This document shows, piece by piece, positions 1-4,722 of a stretch of DNA of 5,285 bases. The stretch comes from Deltaproteobacteria bacterium. GTDB taxonomy: Bacteria; Desulfobacterota; DSM-4660; Desulfatiglandales; Desulfatiglandaceae. Both the position numbers and the translations under genes were made by a program. The notes below the pieces were generated by a model, which worked only from the letters and a program-made list of their open reading frames with translations, was not told where the DNA came from and did no database searches. The stretch is taken from the NCBI GenBank assembly GCA_011051075.1, contig DREN01000171.1, positions 1 through 5,285 of the forward strand. Direction: 5' to 3'. Position 1 is the first letter of the stretch. The number at the start of each line of letters is the position of its first letter.

Positions 1-90
1 CCACGGGCGGGATAGATCCCATATCCACAATTGCTGAACCCTAACCGCACAGGTTGAATTTTTTAGAAGGTGTGCCAAAATCCATTAAAG

Positions 91-95
91 GGAGG
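91..95 (+). promoter_or_regulatory. Shine-Dalgarno site of the crotonase-family gene
   Basis: GGAGG lies six bases before the ATG at 102. It decides the start in favour of 102 over the in-frame TTG at 54, which has no comparable site. The 16 extra residues the TTG would add also do not resemble the N-terminus of this family. Confidence 0.8.
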
Positions 96-101
96 TCAGA
101 G

Positions 102-878
102 ATGTCTTATAACACAGTGATGGTCGAGCAGGAGGGGCATGTGGGAGTAATAACCCTTAACCGCCCCCATGCCATGAACACCTTCAGTTCGGAGATGGCC
201 AGGGAGCTGAACCAGGCCATGATCAGCTTTGACAATGACAAGGGTGTCAGGGTGATTGTGGTCAAGGGGGCGGGAAAGGCCTTCAGCGTGGGGATCGATG
301 TGTCTGAGTTTTTTGGGAAAACCCAGAGGGAGTACAAGGAATGGGTTGCCCTCATGGAGCAGATGAACCACGTGATCGCCTACATGAAGAAGCCGGTTAT
401 CGCCTCTGTTCACGGGTTTGCCGTTGCCAACGGGGCAGGTCTTTTAGCCGCCTGCGACCTGGCCGTGGTGGCTGAGGGAACAAAGATAGGTGCCACCGCC
501 ATTAACGTGGGACTGTTCTGCATGGGACCTGCCGTGCCCATCTCCAGATCAATCGGGAGAAAGAGGTGCATGGAGATGCTCCTTACGGGGGATATGATAG
601 ATGCCAGGGTCGCTGAACAGTGGGGCCTTGTAAACAAGGTGGTCCCCCTGGACCGGCTGGAAGAGGAGACAATGGCCCTTGCCAATAAACTGGCCCAAAA
701 GAGTCCCGTGGCCCTCCAGATGGGAAAACAGGCCTTTTACGGAATGTCTGACCTGGAGTTTGGGAAGGCCCTGGACTACTCGAACGAGATGTTTGCAGGG
801 CTCTGTGTTACCGAGGATGCCACCGAAGGCATAAACGCCTTTCTGGAAAAGCGGGAGCCGGAGTGGAAGGAAAAATAG
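102..878 (+). CDS. Enoyl-CoA hydratase/isomerase (crotonase) superfamily protein, ECHDC3-like
   Basis: A 258-aa cytoplasmic crotonase-fold protein, the normal length for the family, expected to act on an acyl-CoA thioester. Visible landmarks are the N-terminal ITLNRP motif (17-22), the first oxyanion-hole segment AFSVGIDV (60-67), the second at VANGAGLLAACD (108-119), and the C-terminal FLEKREPEW ending (247-255). The stretch INVGLFCMGPAVPISR (134-149) recalls the ECHDC3-like branch rather than short-chain crotonase. By eye alignment to rat mitochondrial crotonase, the two catalytic glutamates (Glu144, Glu164) correspond to Gly113 and Ala133. Classical hydration is therefore doubtful; another thioester reaction (isomerase, hydrolase, lyase) or a different acid/base residue is possible. 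It stands alone on the plus strand, convergent with the next gene, and ends in TAG just before a hairpin. Superfamily is sure; substrate and reaction are unknown. Confidence 0.93.
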   Translation: MSYNTVMVEQEGHVGVITLNRPHAMNTFSSEMARELNQAMISFDNDKGVRVIVVKGAGKAFSVGIDVSEFFGKTQREYKEWVALMEQMNHVIAYMKKPVIASVHGFAVANGAGLLAACDLAVVAEGTKIGATAINVGLFCMGPAVPISRSIGRKRCMEMLLTGDMIDARVAEQWGLVNKVVPLDRLEEETMALANKLAQKSPVALQMGKQAFYGMSDLEFGKALDYSNEMFAGLCVTEDATEGINAFLEKREPEWKEK

Positions 879-887
879 GGGGGGGCG

Positions 888-929
888 TGGTCAGGGCCTG
901 ATTACCGCACAGGCCCAGGGCCCTGACCA
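888..929. terminator. Hairpin between convergent genes, possible bidirectional terminator
   Basis: TGGTCAGGGCC (888-898) and GGCCCTGACCA (919-929) form a perfect 11-bp GC-rich stem with a 20-base loop. It sits in the 63-base gap between two genes that end facing each other. No T-run follows directly on the plus strand. On the minus strand a run of C and then TATTTTT follows about ten bases later. It may therefore be a weak terminator or a 3'-end stabilising structure. Confidence 0.6.
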
Positions 930-941
930 GAGATCTTCCTG

Positions 942-1286
942 CTAATGATAGTCATGGGTCCCGGATACCACTTCGATCCCTGTCTTCTCCCTGAGTATGC
1001 GGGAGAACTCTTCCGCGGTCCCATAGGGGCATCCGGGCTGTGCATTGGCAAGGCATGAACTGAGGTAGATCAGGTCCGGTTTTATCTCTGAGAGCCTCAT
1101 GGCCATGCCCAGGTTGGGTACAATGGTCCTCCCGGGACACTCGCACTTGACAAAGGCCATGACCTGTGACGGCTCATCGAATCTGCCTTCGCCCAGTGCG
1201 GCCGCCTTGAGGCACCGCCACTCGCCGGGGCACCCGTACCCGCTGTCCATATAAGCGCCGCAACCGATAACCGCTACTGTTTTCAT
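942..1286 (-). CDS. CGGC-domain cysteine-rich protein
   Basis: A 114-aa soluble protein matching the CGGC domain family, small proteins of anaerobes with many conserved cysteines and presumed metal binding; no reaction is established that I know of. Visible features are the start MKTVAVIGCG, a C19-P-G pair, cysteines at 9, 19, 25, 48, 50, 78 and 86, the central CECPGR (48-53) followed by IVPN, a hydrophobic strand ending in LSSC (75-78), and the closing GIEVVSGTH (103-111). The family's namesake CGGC-PGR core appears here as KCEC-PGR, so the first cysteine is missing or one residue is deleted. The ATG at 1286 is preceded by AGGAGG eight bases upstream, which excludes a longer in-frame start at 1346. 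It is the last gene of the minus-strand run, 40 bases after the damaged lipoprotein gene, and ends in TAG. Confidence 0.82.
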   Translation of the reverse strand: MKTVAVIGCGAYMDSGYGCPGEWRCLKAAALGEGRFDEPSQVMAFVKCECPGRTIVPNLGMAMRLSEIKPDLIYLSSCLANAQPGCPYGTAEEFSRILREKTGIEVVSGTHDYH

Positions 1287-1326
1287 CTCTTTTCCCTCCT
1301 GCTTTCTTATGTCTTGTCTTGATCCG

Positions 1327-1992
1327 CTATGGAATATATACCACAAACCCTTGAAGGATGTAATAAAAATCTGAAAAACAGACCAGATCCCGGGACCGGC
1401 ATAAGACCTTGGCCTTCACTTTGAGGAGATCGCCTGAAATGTAGCCAGGGTCTTCCGCCTTTTCAACGTTCTTGCCCCCAATACTCGTGAGCCTCCAGTA
1501 GATGTTATCCAGTTTTTCTGAGGAGTCAGAGGTCTCCGAACTGAATGCCAGCCTCATGGCGCTCCGTTTACCTGCAACCCCACGGAGCATGATCCTGATC
1601 CTGCCTGAAGGTTCAGTAAAGGGGTCTATACGTTCGGCAGAGGCAAAACGAAGCTTACCCAAAACCTCAATGCCGGCACGCAGCGAATAGCCATGGCCCT
1701 TTTGGATCTTCTGGACCGGATATTCGAGCTCTAAGGTATCAGGGGGCGCCCCCTAGACCTCCTGTTTCTTTTCCGCGATAACGGTCCCCGTGGTGTCCGT
1801 TTCTGACATGTCTTCAAGCACCACGGTCAGGATAGAGCCCTGGGGCAGGGCCACTCCCTCACTGTAGGATACCTCGCCGGTCAGGATAGCTGCGGGGTCC
1901 TTTCCCTGGCCGGTATTTATCAATTCCTTCGGGCAGGCCGTCAGCATAGGCAGAAGTAAGAGGAAGGGGAGCAGCAGGTGTCTTGTTTTCAT
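1327..1992 (-). pseudogene. YbaY-META lipoprotein gene broken by an in-frame TAG and a frameshift
   Basis: The ATG at 1992 opens a clear lipoprotein signal: KTR, a leucine-rich core, then lipobox LTAC with the acylated Cys at 20. A YbaY-type (YscW-like) beta domain starts near residue 36 with LTGEVSYSEGVALPQG. It is interrupted by TAG at codon 80 (1753-1755), yet continues in the same frame with LELEYP (87-92), YSLRAGIEV (102-110) and LRFASAERIDPF (114-125). A META/HslJ-type domain then begins at LDNIYWRLTSIGG (161-173). After residue 181 the frame turns into unrelated sequence. Adding one C to the CCC run (1448-1450) restores PWLHFRRSPQSEGQG, which fits the next META strand, so a -1 deletion is likely. 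The rest of META is absent. The Shine-Dalgarno site is weak. The intact product would be a membrane-anchored envelope lipoprotein. Recoding of the TAG is an alternative, but it does not explain the frameshift. Confidence 0.72.
1335..1363 (-). promoter_or_regulatory. Possible weak sigma-70-type promoter for the CGGC gene
   Basis: On the minus strand TATATA (1335-1340) lies 17 bases after TTACAT (1358-1363), in an AT-rich patch about 50 bases before the CGGC start. The -10 matches four of six consensus bases, but the -35 is poor. It would let the CGGC gene be expressed independently of the damaged gene upstream. Confidence 0.25.
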
Positions 1993-2048
1993 CTCAATCC
2001 CGGACGTCCACTTTGGAAGTGCAGGTCCTGTTGTTATCCCGGGCACTG

Positions 2049-2222
2049 TCAATCCTTGAGGGAGTAATAGCACCTCTTTGGAGATATCACCTCTCCACTT
2101 TTCTTGAGTTTACTGATTACCTTTGAAACTTCCTTGCTCTCTTCACCTATCATATCCGCGATTTCACCCGGCCTTACCGGTTTTCCCGCCTTTTTCATTG
2201 CCGCCACTACCTTTTTTTCCAT
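2049..2222 (-). CDS. Small winged helix-turn-helix DNA-binding protein
   Basis: A 57-aa protein consisting of little more than one winged-helix domain. Helix 1 is EKKVVAAMKKAG (2-13), helix 2 is RPGEIADMIG (17-26), and the likely recognition helix is KEVSKVISKLKKSG (30-43). A beta wing follows, GEVISPKRCYYSL (43-55). The SPKRCYY ending is one I recognise from small regulators in anaerobic bacteria and archaea. No ligand or metal domain is present; the lone Cys51 lies in the wing. The start at 2222 follows GGGGAG by seven bases, so an in-frame ATG at 2276 that would add 18 unrelated residues is not favoured. As the only regulator in the minus-strand cluster, it could act on the cluster or elsewhere; its target cannot be read from the sequence. 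It ends in TGA. Confidence 0.75.
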   Translation of the reverse strand: MEKKVVAAMKKAGKPVRPGEIADMIGEESKEVSKVISKLKKSGEVISPKRCYYSLKD

Positions 2223-2256
2223 TTTCCATCTCCCCGTGTTAAAAGATGAGTGAATA

Positions 2257-2340
2257 TCAGCAGACGTCAAGCTCATCTCTGAGCCACTCTCTCAGCTCTC
2301 CATCAACGGCAAAAACCCCCCTGGCAAGGTTATCGCTGGG
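2257..2340 (-). other. In-frame, protein-like tail after the TAG of the DVU0772-like gene
   Basis: Directly after the TAG at 2341-2343 the same frame runs 27 sense codons to a TGA at 2257-2259. The tail contains RGVFAVDGELREWLRDEL, which reads like a real amphipathic C-terminal helix and is not low-complexity. Counting it as coding would make the product about 119 residues and shrink the gap to the winged-helix gene from 118 to 34 bases, close to the other gaps in the cluster. It may be read through, or it may be a fossil of a recent nonsense mutation. Confidence 0.45.
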
Positions 2341-2616
2341 CTAGAAACGCTCTTTCAACTCTTGCGGCATCTCCACCCTGGCAAGCTCCTCTGCGCCTTC
2401 ATAGTCAAGCCGGATAAAGAAGATGGTCGGGATATCTTCCCAGGTATTGAGGACGAAGTAGTAGGTTTCATCACTCTTTGACCTGACCATGCGGTATCCA
2501 CGACTCCAGTTGTTCCCCCATTCGAGGTAGAGCCTGACCGCCTCTTCGGGGGTCATTTCCCAATCGATAGAATCCACGAGCGGTCTGCTCTCCTTGAGTT
2601 CCTTCAGTCCCATCAT
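2341..2616 (-). CDS. Small DVU0772-like protein of unknown function
   Basis: A 91-aa soluble protein up to the TAG. The start MMGLKELKESR, the segment DWEMTPEEAVRLYLEWGNNW (18-37) and the strand pair YYFVLNTWEDIPTIFFI (52-68) resemble, from memory, the small DVU0772 family of sulfate-reducing bacteria, for which no function is known to me. There is no signal peptide, no cysteine and no metal motif. The overall look is a helix plus a beta sheet rich in aromatic residues. A run of six G lies eight bases before the first of two adjacent ATGs. The gene follows rubrerythrin by 68 bases, with a hairpin between them. The termination is odd: the TAG is followed by 27 sense codons in the same frame that look coding, so this may be the shortened form of a protein of about 119 residues. 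Family assignment is moderate. Confidence 0.75.
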   Translation of the reverse strand: MMGLKELKESRPLVDSIDWEMTPEEAVRLYLEWGNNWSRGYRMVRSKSDETYYFVLNTWEDIPTIFFIRLDYEGAEELARVEMPQELKERF

Positions 2617-2642
2617 GGTGCATTCCCCCCTTTACTCCATTT

Positions 2643-2676
2643 CCCCCACCCAGGCAGACAGAACCCGGGTGAGGGG
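2643..2676 (-). other. Hairpin between rubrerythrin and the DVU0772-like gene
   Basis: CCCCCACCC (2643-2651) pairs with GGGTGAGGGG (2667-2676), giving nine base pairs with one bulged A and a 15-base loop. No U-run follows on the minus-strand transcript. An mRNA-stabilising or processing structure that raises rubrerythrin relative to downstream genes is more likely than full termination. Confidence 0.4.
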
Positions 2677-2684
2677 AAACCTGA

Positions 2685-3230
2685 TCAACCGAAGTATCTC
2701 TTAAGGAGACCTGCAAAGGCGGCCCCGTGCCTGGCCTCATCCTTGCACATCTCATGAACCGTATCGTGAACGGCGTCCAGGTTAAGCTGTTTTGCCTTCA
2801 CCGCCAGGTCCTTCTTTCCCTGGCAGGCCCCGTATTCAGCCGAGACCCTTACGGTGAGATTGGTTTTGGTATCGGCCGCGACTACTTCACCCAACAGTTC
2901 GGCGAACTTTGCTGCGTGCTCGGCCTCTTCAAAGGCGATCCTCTTATAGGCCTCGGCAACCTCTGGGTACCCTTCCCTGTCCGCCTGCCGGCTCATGGCA
3001 AGATACATACCCACCTCTGTGCACTCCCCGGTAAAGTTGGCCCTGAGCCCCTCAATAACCTCCGGGTCCACATCTTTTGCCACGCCGATCACATGCTGGT
3101 CGGCCCATCCTAATTCCCCCCCCTCCTGCTCAAAGAACTTCTCGGCCGGAGAAGCGCACTGGGGGCATTTTCCCGGTGGATTTTCACCTTCATAAACGTA
3201 ACCGCAGATGGAACATACAAATTTTTTCAT
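2685..3230 (-). CDS. rbr: Reverse rubrerythrin (N-terminal rubredoxin + ferritin-like diiron domain)
   Basis: A 181-aa cytoplasmic peroxide-scavenging protein. The domain order is the reverse of classical rubrerythrin. The rubredoxin comes first, with C6-S-I-C9-G-Y-V-Y-E and C22-P-Q-C25 holding one Fe(Cys)4 site. A ferritin-like four-helix domain follows from about residue 50 to the end. Likely diiron ligands are E69 (in GEC), E102 with H105 (EEAEH), E132 (AEYG) and E165 with H168 (DEARH). Length and order match the reverse rubrerythrins described in Clostridium, which reduce hydrogen peroxide with electrons from NADH through a rubredoxin reductase; no such reductase lies in the window. The start is supported by AAGGAG nine bases upstream. 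It is the second gene of the minus-strand cluster, 39 bases after the 67-aa gene, and is probably driven by the sigma-54 promoter at 3512-3527. All key residues appear intact. Confidence 0.95.
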   Translation of the reverse strand: MKKFVCSICGYVYEGENPPGKCPQCASPAEKFFEQEGGELGWADQHVIGVAKDVDPEVIEGLRANFTGECTEVGMYLAMSRQADREGYPEVAEAYKRIAFEEAEHAAKFAELLGEVVAADTKTNLTVRVSAEYGACQGKKDLAVKAKQLNLDAVHDTVHEMCKDEARHGAAFAGLLKRYFG

Positions 3231-3269
3231 TTCACCATTCTCCTTAATTTTAAATCTCTATTTAATGGT

Positions 3270-3473
3270 TCAGTCCTTCCACCATCCCTTTTTAATATGG
3301 GCATCCCTCTCGGCCTCTGCCAGTTTCTTTATCTTGAAGGCAGAATCCCTCAGAATGCCGTAGAGAACACCGCACCCGTTATCCTCACGGACCGCATCAC
3401 CTCTATCGGCCGCCTTGAGCATCTGTTCCGCAAGTACAATGGTCTCCTTTATACTTTCATCACATGGCCTCAT
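3270..3473 (-). CDS. Small conserved-looking protein of unknown function, first gene of the cluster
   Basis: A 67-aa soluble, largely helical protein that I cannot name, although it resembles short hypothetical proteins of Deltaproteobacteria. It begins MRPCDESIKETIVLAEQM, has a central DNGCGVLYGILRDSAFKI (31-48), and ends in a charged helix with KKGWWKD. Cys4 and Cys34 could bind metal or form a redox pair, but no recognised motif is present. A GGGAGAG site sits about five bases before the ATG. Its place as the first gene behind the sigma-54 promoter, 39 bases ahead of reverse rubrerythrin, suggests a role in the same response; this is inference from position only. It ends in TGA. Confidence 0.72.
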   Translation of the reverse strand: MRPCDESIKETIVLAEQMLKAADRGDAVREDNGCGVLYGILRDSAFKIKKLAEAERDAHIKKGWWKD

Positions 3474-3511
3474 TTTTCTCTCCCGGGATCAGTTCAGATG
3501 TCTCGTAGTAT

Positions 3512-3527
3512 AGCAGGTTCTGTGCCA
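3512..3527 (-). promoter_or_regulatory. Sigma-54 (-24/-12) promoter of the rubrerythrin cluster
   Basis: The minus strand reads TGGCACAGAACCTGCT. The invariant GG (3525-3526) and GC (3513-3514) are exactly ten bases apart, the -24 box matches six of seven consensus bases and the -12 box four of five. It points into the 67-aa gene, whose ATG is at 3473. A start about 12 bases after the GC, near 3502, would give a leader of about 28 bases that contains the ribosome binding site. Sigma-54 promoters need an enhancer-binding ATPase, so expression should be conditional. Confidence 0.68.
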
Positions 3528-3638
3528 AAAGAGGCCTTCAGGAGGTCTCGAGTTAAAATGGATGAAAAATCAATGGGTTGACAGCAGGAATACACGAGCG
3601 TACATGGGTAATAGGGCTGTTGCGGGAAAGAAGAATCA

Positions 3639-3655
3639 TGAGACAGCATGTCTCA
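3639..3655. promoter_or_regulatory. TGAGACA palindrome I, candidate activator site
   Basis: TGAGACA (3639-3645), spacer GCA, TGTCTCA (3649-3655) is a perfect 7-bp inverted repeat. Its centre lies about 120 bases upstream of the -24 box, within the usual range for a sigma-54 enhancer. The half-site recurs at palindrome II. Confidence 0.5.
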
Positions 3656-3861
3656 GAAAAGATATATGTAGGCAACCTATTGATAAAACAGGAATTAGAC
3701 AGGGATGCCCGAGAGAAGTTTACACTTTGGTCTAAGATGGAAAAGGTGGCGGGGAGGATATCATACCCGGGGTTATCCATAAAAAGAGAATAAAACAGAT
3801 ATGTTAGCAGCAGTACCACACGGTGCGCCCCAACGCGACTGAATGGCCTTGGACGGATGGG

Positions 3862-3903
3862 CTGTCTCATATTGCAGATGAGACAGGTGTGTATCATGAG
3901 ACA
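3862..3903. promoter_or_regulatory. TGAGACA palindrome II plus an extra half-site
   Basis: CTGTCTCAT (3862-3870) and ATGAGACAG (3878-3886) form a perfect 9-bp inverted repeat around a 7-base spacer. A further TGAGACA lies at 3897-3903. The 11-mer ATCATGAGACA occurs both here (3893-3903) and at palindrome I (3635-3645), which argues for one shared binding protein. The site is about 370 bases from the predicted start of the minus-strand cluster, so it may be a distal enhancer or serve something else. Confidence 0.45.
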
Positions 3904-4173
3904 TTTTGTAACCAGTTCCCCGCCATGCTACGTTCCGGTTTTCACCTCAGCGGATCCCGTCTTCCCGGGAAAACAGCCCAAAGGCAGATACTGTTTGACA
4001 ATATGGGGTACTGCCCTTAAGTTTAAGCCTTTGCCTCAACTTACTTTTTTCGCTGTTAAGCCAATATCACTGGGGGCTCACCCATAGGTATCTATACTAT
4101 TTTAGAAAAATATTTTGGGGCAGCTATTCCACGGCTCTAAATCGTCCGCGGAGGTGTTATCTGATTGATCCTG

Positions 4174-4255
4174 GTCCCGCCACAGGCGGGACTGGATGCT
4201 GGATGCTGGATGAAAAAAGGGGATTCCCCACAGGTATCCGAAAACCAGTATCCAG
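4174..4255. repeat. Intergenic hairpin with three tandem CTGGATG heptamers and an inverted copy
   Basis: GTCCCGCC-ACA-GGCGGGAC (4174-4192) is a perfect 8-bp stem with a 3-base loop. Three exact head-to-tail CTGGATG units follow at 4192-4212. At 4245-4255 the sequence CCAGTATCCAG is the reverse complement of CTGGATACTGG, one base off the CTGGATGCTGG of the tandem block, so the two could pair into a larger fold. A small palindrome, GGGGATTCCCC (4219-4229), sits between. It resembles the short heptamer minisatellites and repeat elements found between genes in some Deltaproteobacteria. Confidence 0.55.
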
Positions 4256-4344
4256 AAACCCGTATCTGACCTCAATGAACCTCGGTTTTCTCTTTATGGC
4301 AATGGATAGGTGTACCCCAAAAACATTATCTTAAAGGCTATATT

Positions 4345-4722
4345 ATGAAGACGTTCGAATGTAAAATGTGTGGGGACTGCTGCTTCGGAGAGGGTGGCAT
4401 TTACCTTGAAGACCAGGAGTCAGAAAGGATCGCACTGTTTCTGCAGACAAGCCACGATGACTTCCTTGCCTGCTTCTGCGAGGAGAGAAACAATCGCACT
4501 TATCTGAAAACCGGGAGGGACAACTTCTGCATCTTTTATGAGATGGGAACGGGGTGTGCAATACATCCGGTCAAGCCTGGCCGATGTTCCCTCTGGCCTT
4601 TTTACAGGGCAAATGTGGAGGATGAGGAGACCTGGGAGATGGCTAAATGGGCGTGCCGGGGTATCAGCCGGGAGTGTTCCTTTGAAGAGTTTGTAAGGCA
4701 ATCCAGATTAGCGGAAAAATGA
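4345..4722 (+). CDS. YkgJ-family cysteine-cluster protein
   Basis: A 125-aa cytoplasmic protein of the YkgJ family (often described as a zinc- or iron-chelating cysteine cluster); its biochemical role is not settled. It opens with the family signature C6-K-M-C9-G-D-C12-C13 and continues through a region that usually reads as a helix (23-45). It carries the second signature, F61-C62, then G70-C71-A-I-H74-P-V-K-P-G-R-C81-S-L-W-P-F, followed by C104 and C111. Length is typical. The ATG at 4345 is preceded by a modest AAAGG. The stop TGA overlaps the ATG of the ComF gene (ATGA at 4719-4722), so the two are translationally coupled. Its promoter was not identified in the long upstream gap. Confidence 0.9.
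   Translation: MKTFECKMCGDCCFGEGGIYLEDQESERIALFLQTSHDDFLACFCEERNNRTYLKTGRDNFCIFYEMGTGCAIHPVKPGRCSLWPFYRANVEDEETWEMAKWACRGISRECSFEEFVRQSRLAEK

Larger units (their letters stand above)
3474..4344. other. Long intergenic region without a convincing gene
   Basis: About 870 bases separate the divergent minus- and plus-strand gene groups. They hold the sigma-54 promoter, two TGAGACA palindromes and a hairpin with heptamer repeats, each listed separately. The open frames seen here (for example 3638-3793 plus, or 3823-4020 plus) lack a good ribosome binding site, overlap one another or match no family I know. No tRNA, CRISPR array or transposase remnant was seen. The first 300 bases look regulatory. 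The middle (about 3910-4170) shows nothing I can interpret. Confidence 0.6.

Noticed and set aside
71..80. TGTGCCAAAA, identical to part of the sigma-54 promoter at 3521-3530
   Set aside because: On the minus strand the TGGCAC here is not followed by GC at the ten-base spacing, and no minus-strand gene follows, so it is probably chance.
54..101. Upstream TTG start for the crotonase-family gene
   Set aside because: The ATG at 102 has GGAGG at the right distance and gives the normal family N-terminus; the extra residues look like leader sequence.
1753..1992. Reading the 79-aa lipoprotein as a complete short protein
   Set aside because: The YbaY domain would end mid-fold, and its second half continues in the same frame directly after the TAG.
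3638..3793. Possible 51-aa plus-strand gene in the intergenic region
   Set aside because: It has no clear ribosome binding site, its start overlaps palindrome I, and the product matches nothing I know. The charged composition is only weakly protein-like.
3553..3897. Minus-strand open frame of 114 codons over the promoter region
   Set aside because: It spans the sigma-54 promoter's upstream sites and palindrome I, has no ribosome binding site and shows no recognisable motif.
3823..4087. Two overlapping plus-strand open frames
   Set aside because: They overlap in different frames, lack ribosome binding sites, and their translations look like random sequence.
4297..4313. Sigma-54-like TGGCAATGGATAGGTG upstream of the YkgJ gene
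   Set aside because: The spacing is right, but the essential GC of the -12 box is GT and the TTGC context is absent.
3474..4344. Search for tRNA genes, CRISPR repeats, IS ends or transposase remnants
   Set aside because: No cloverleaf, regularly spaced repeats, or terminal inverted repeats with target duplications could be seen.
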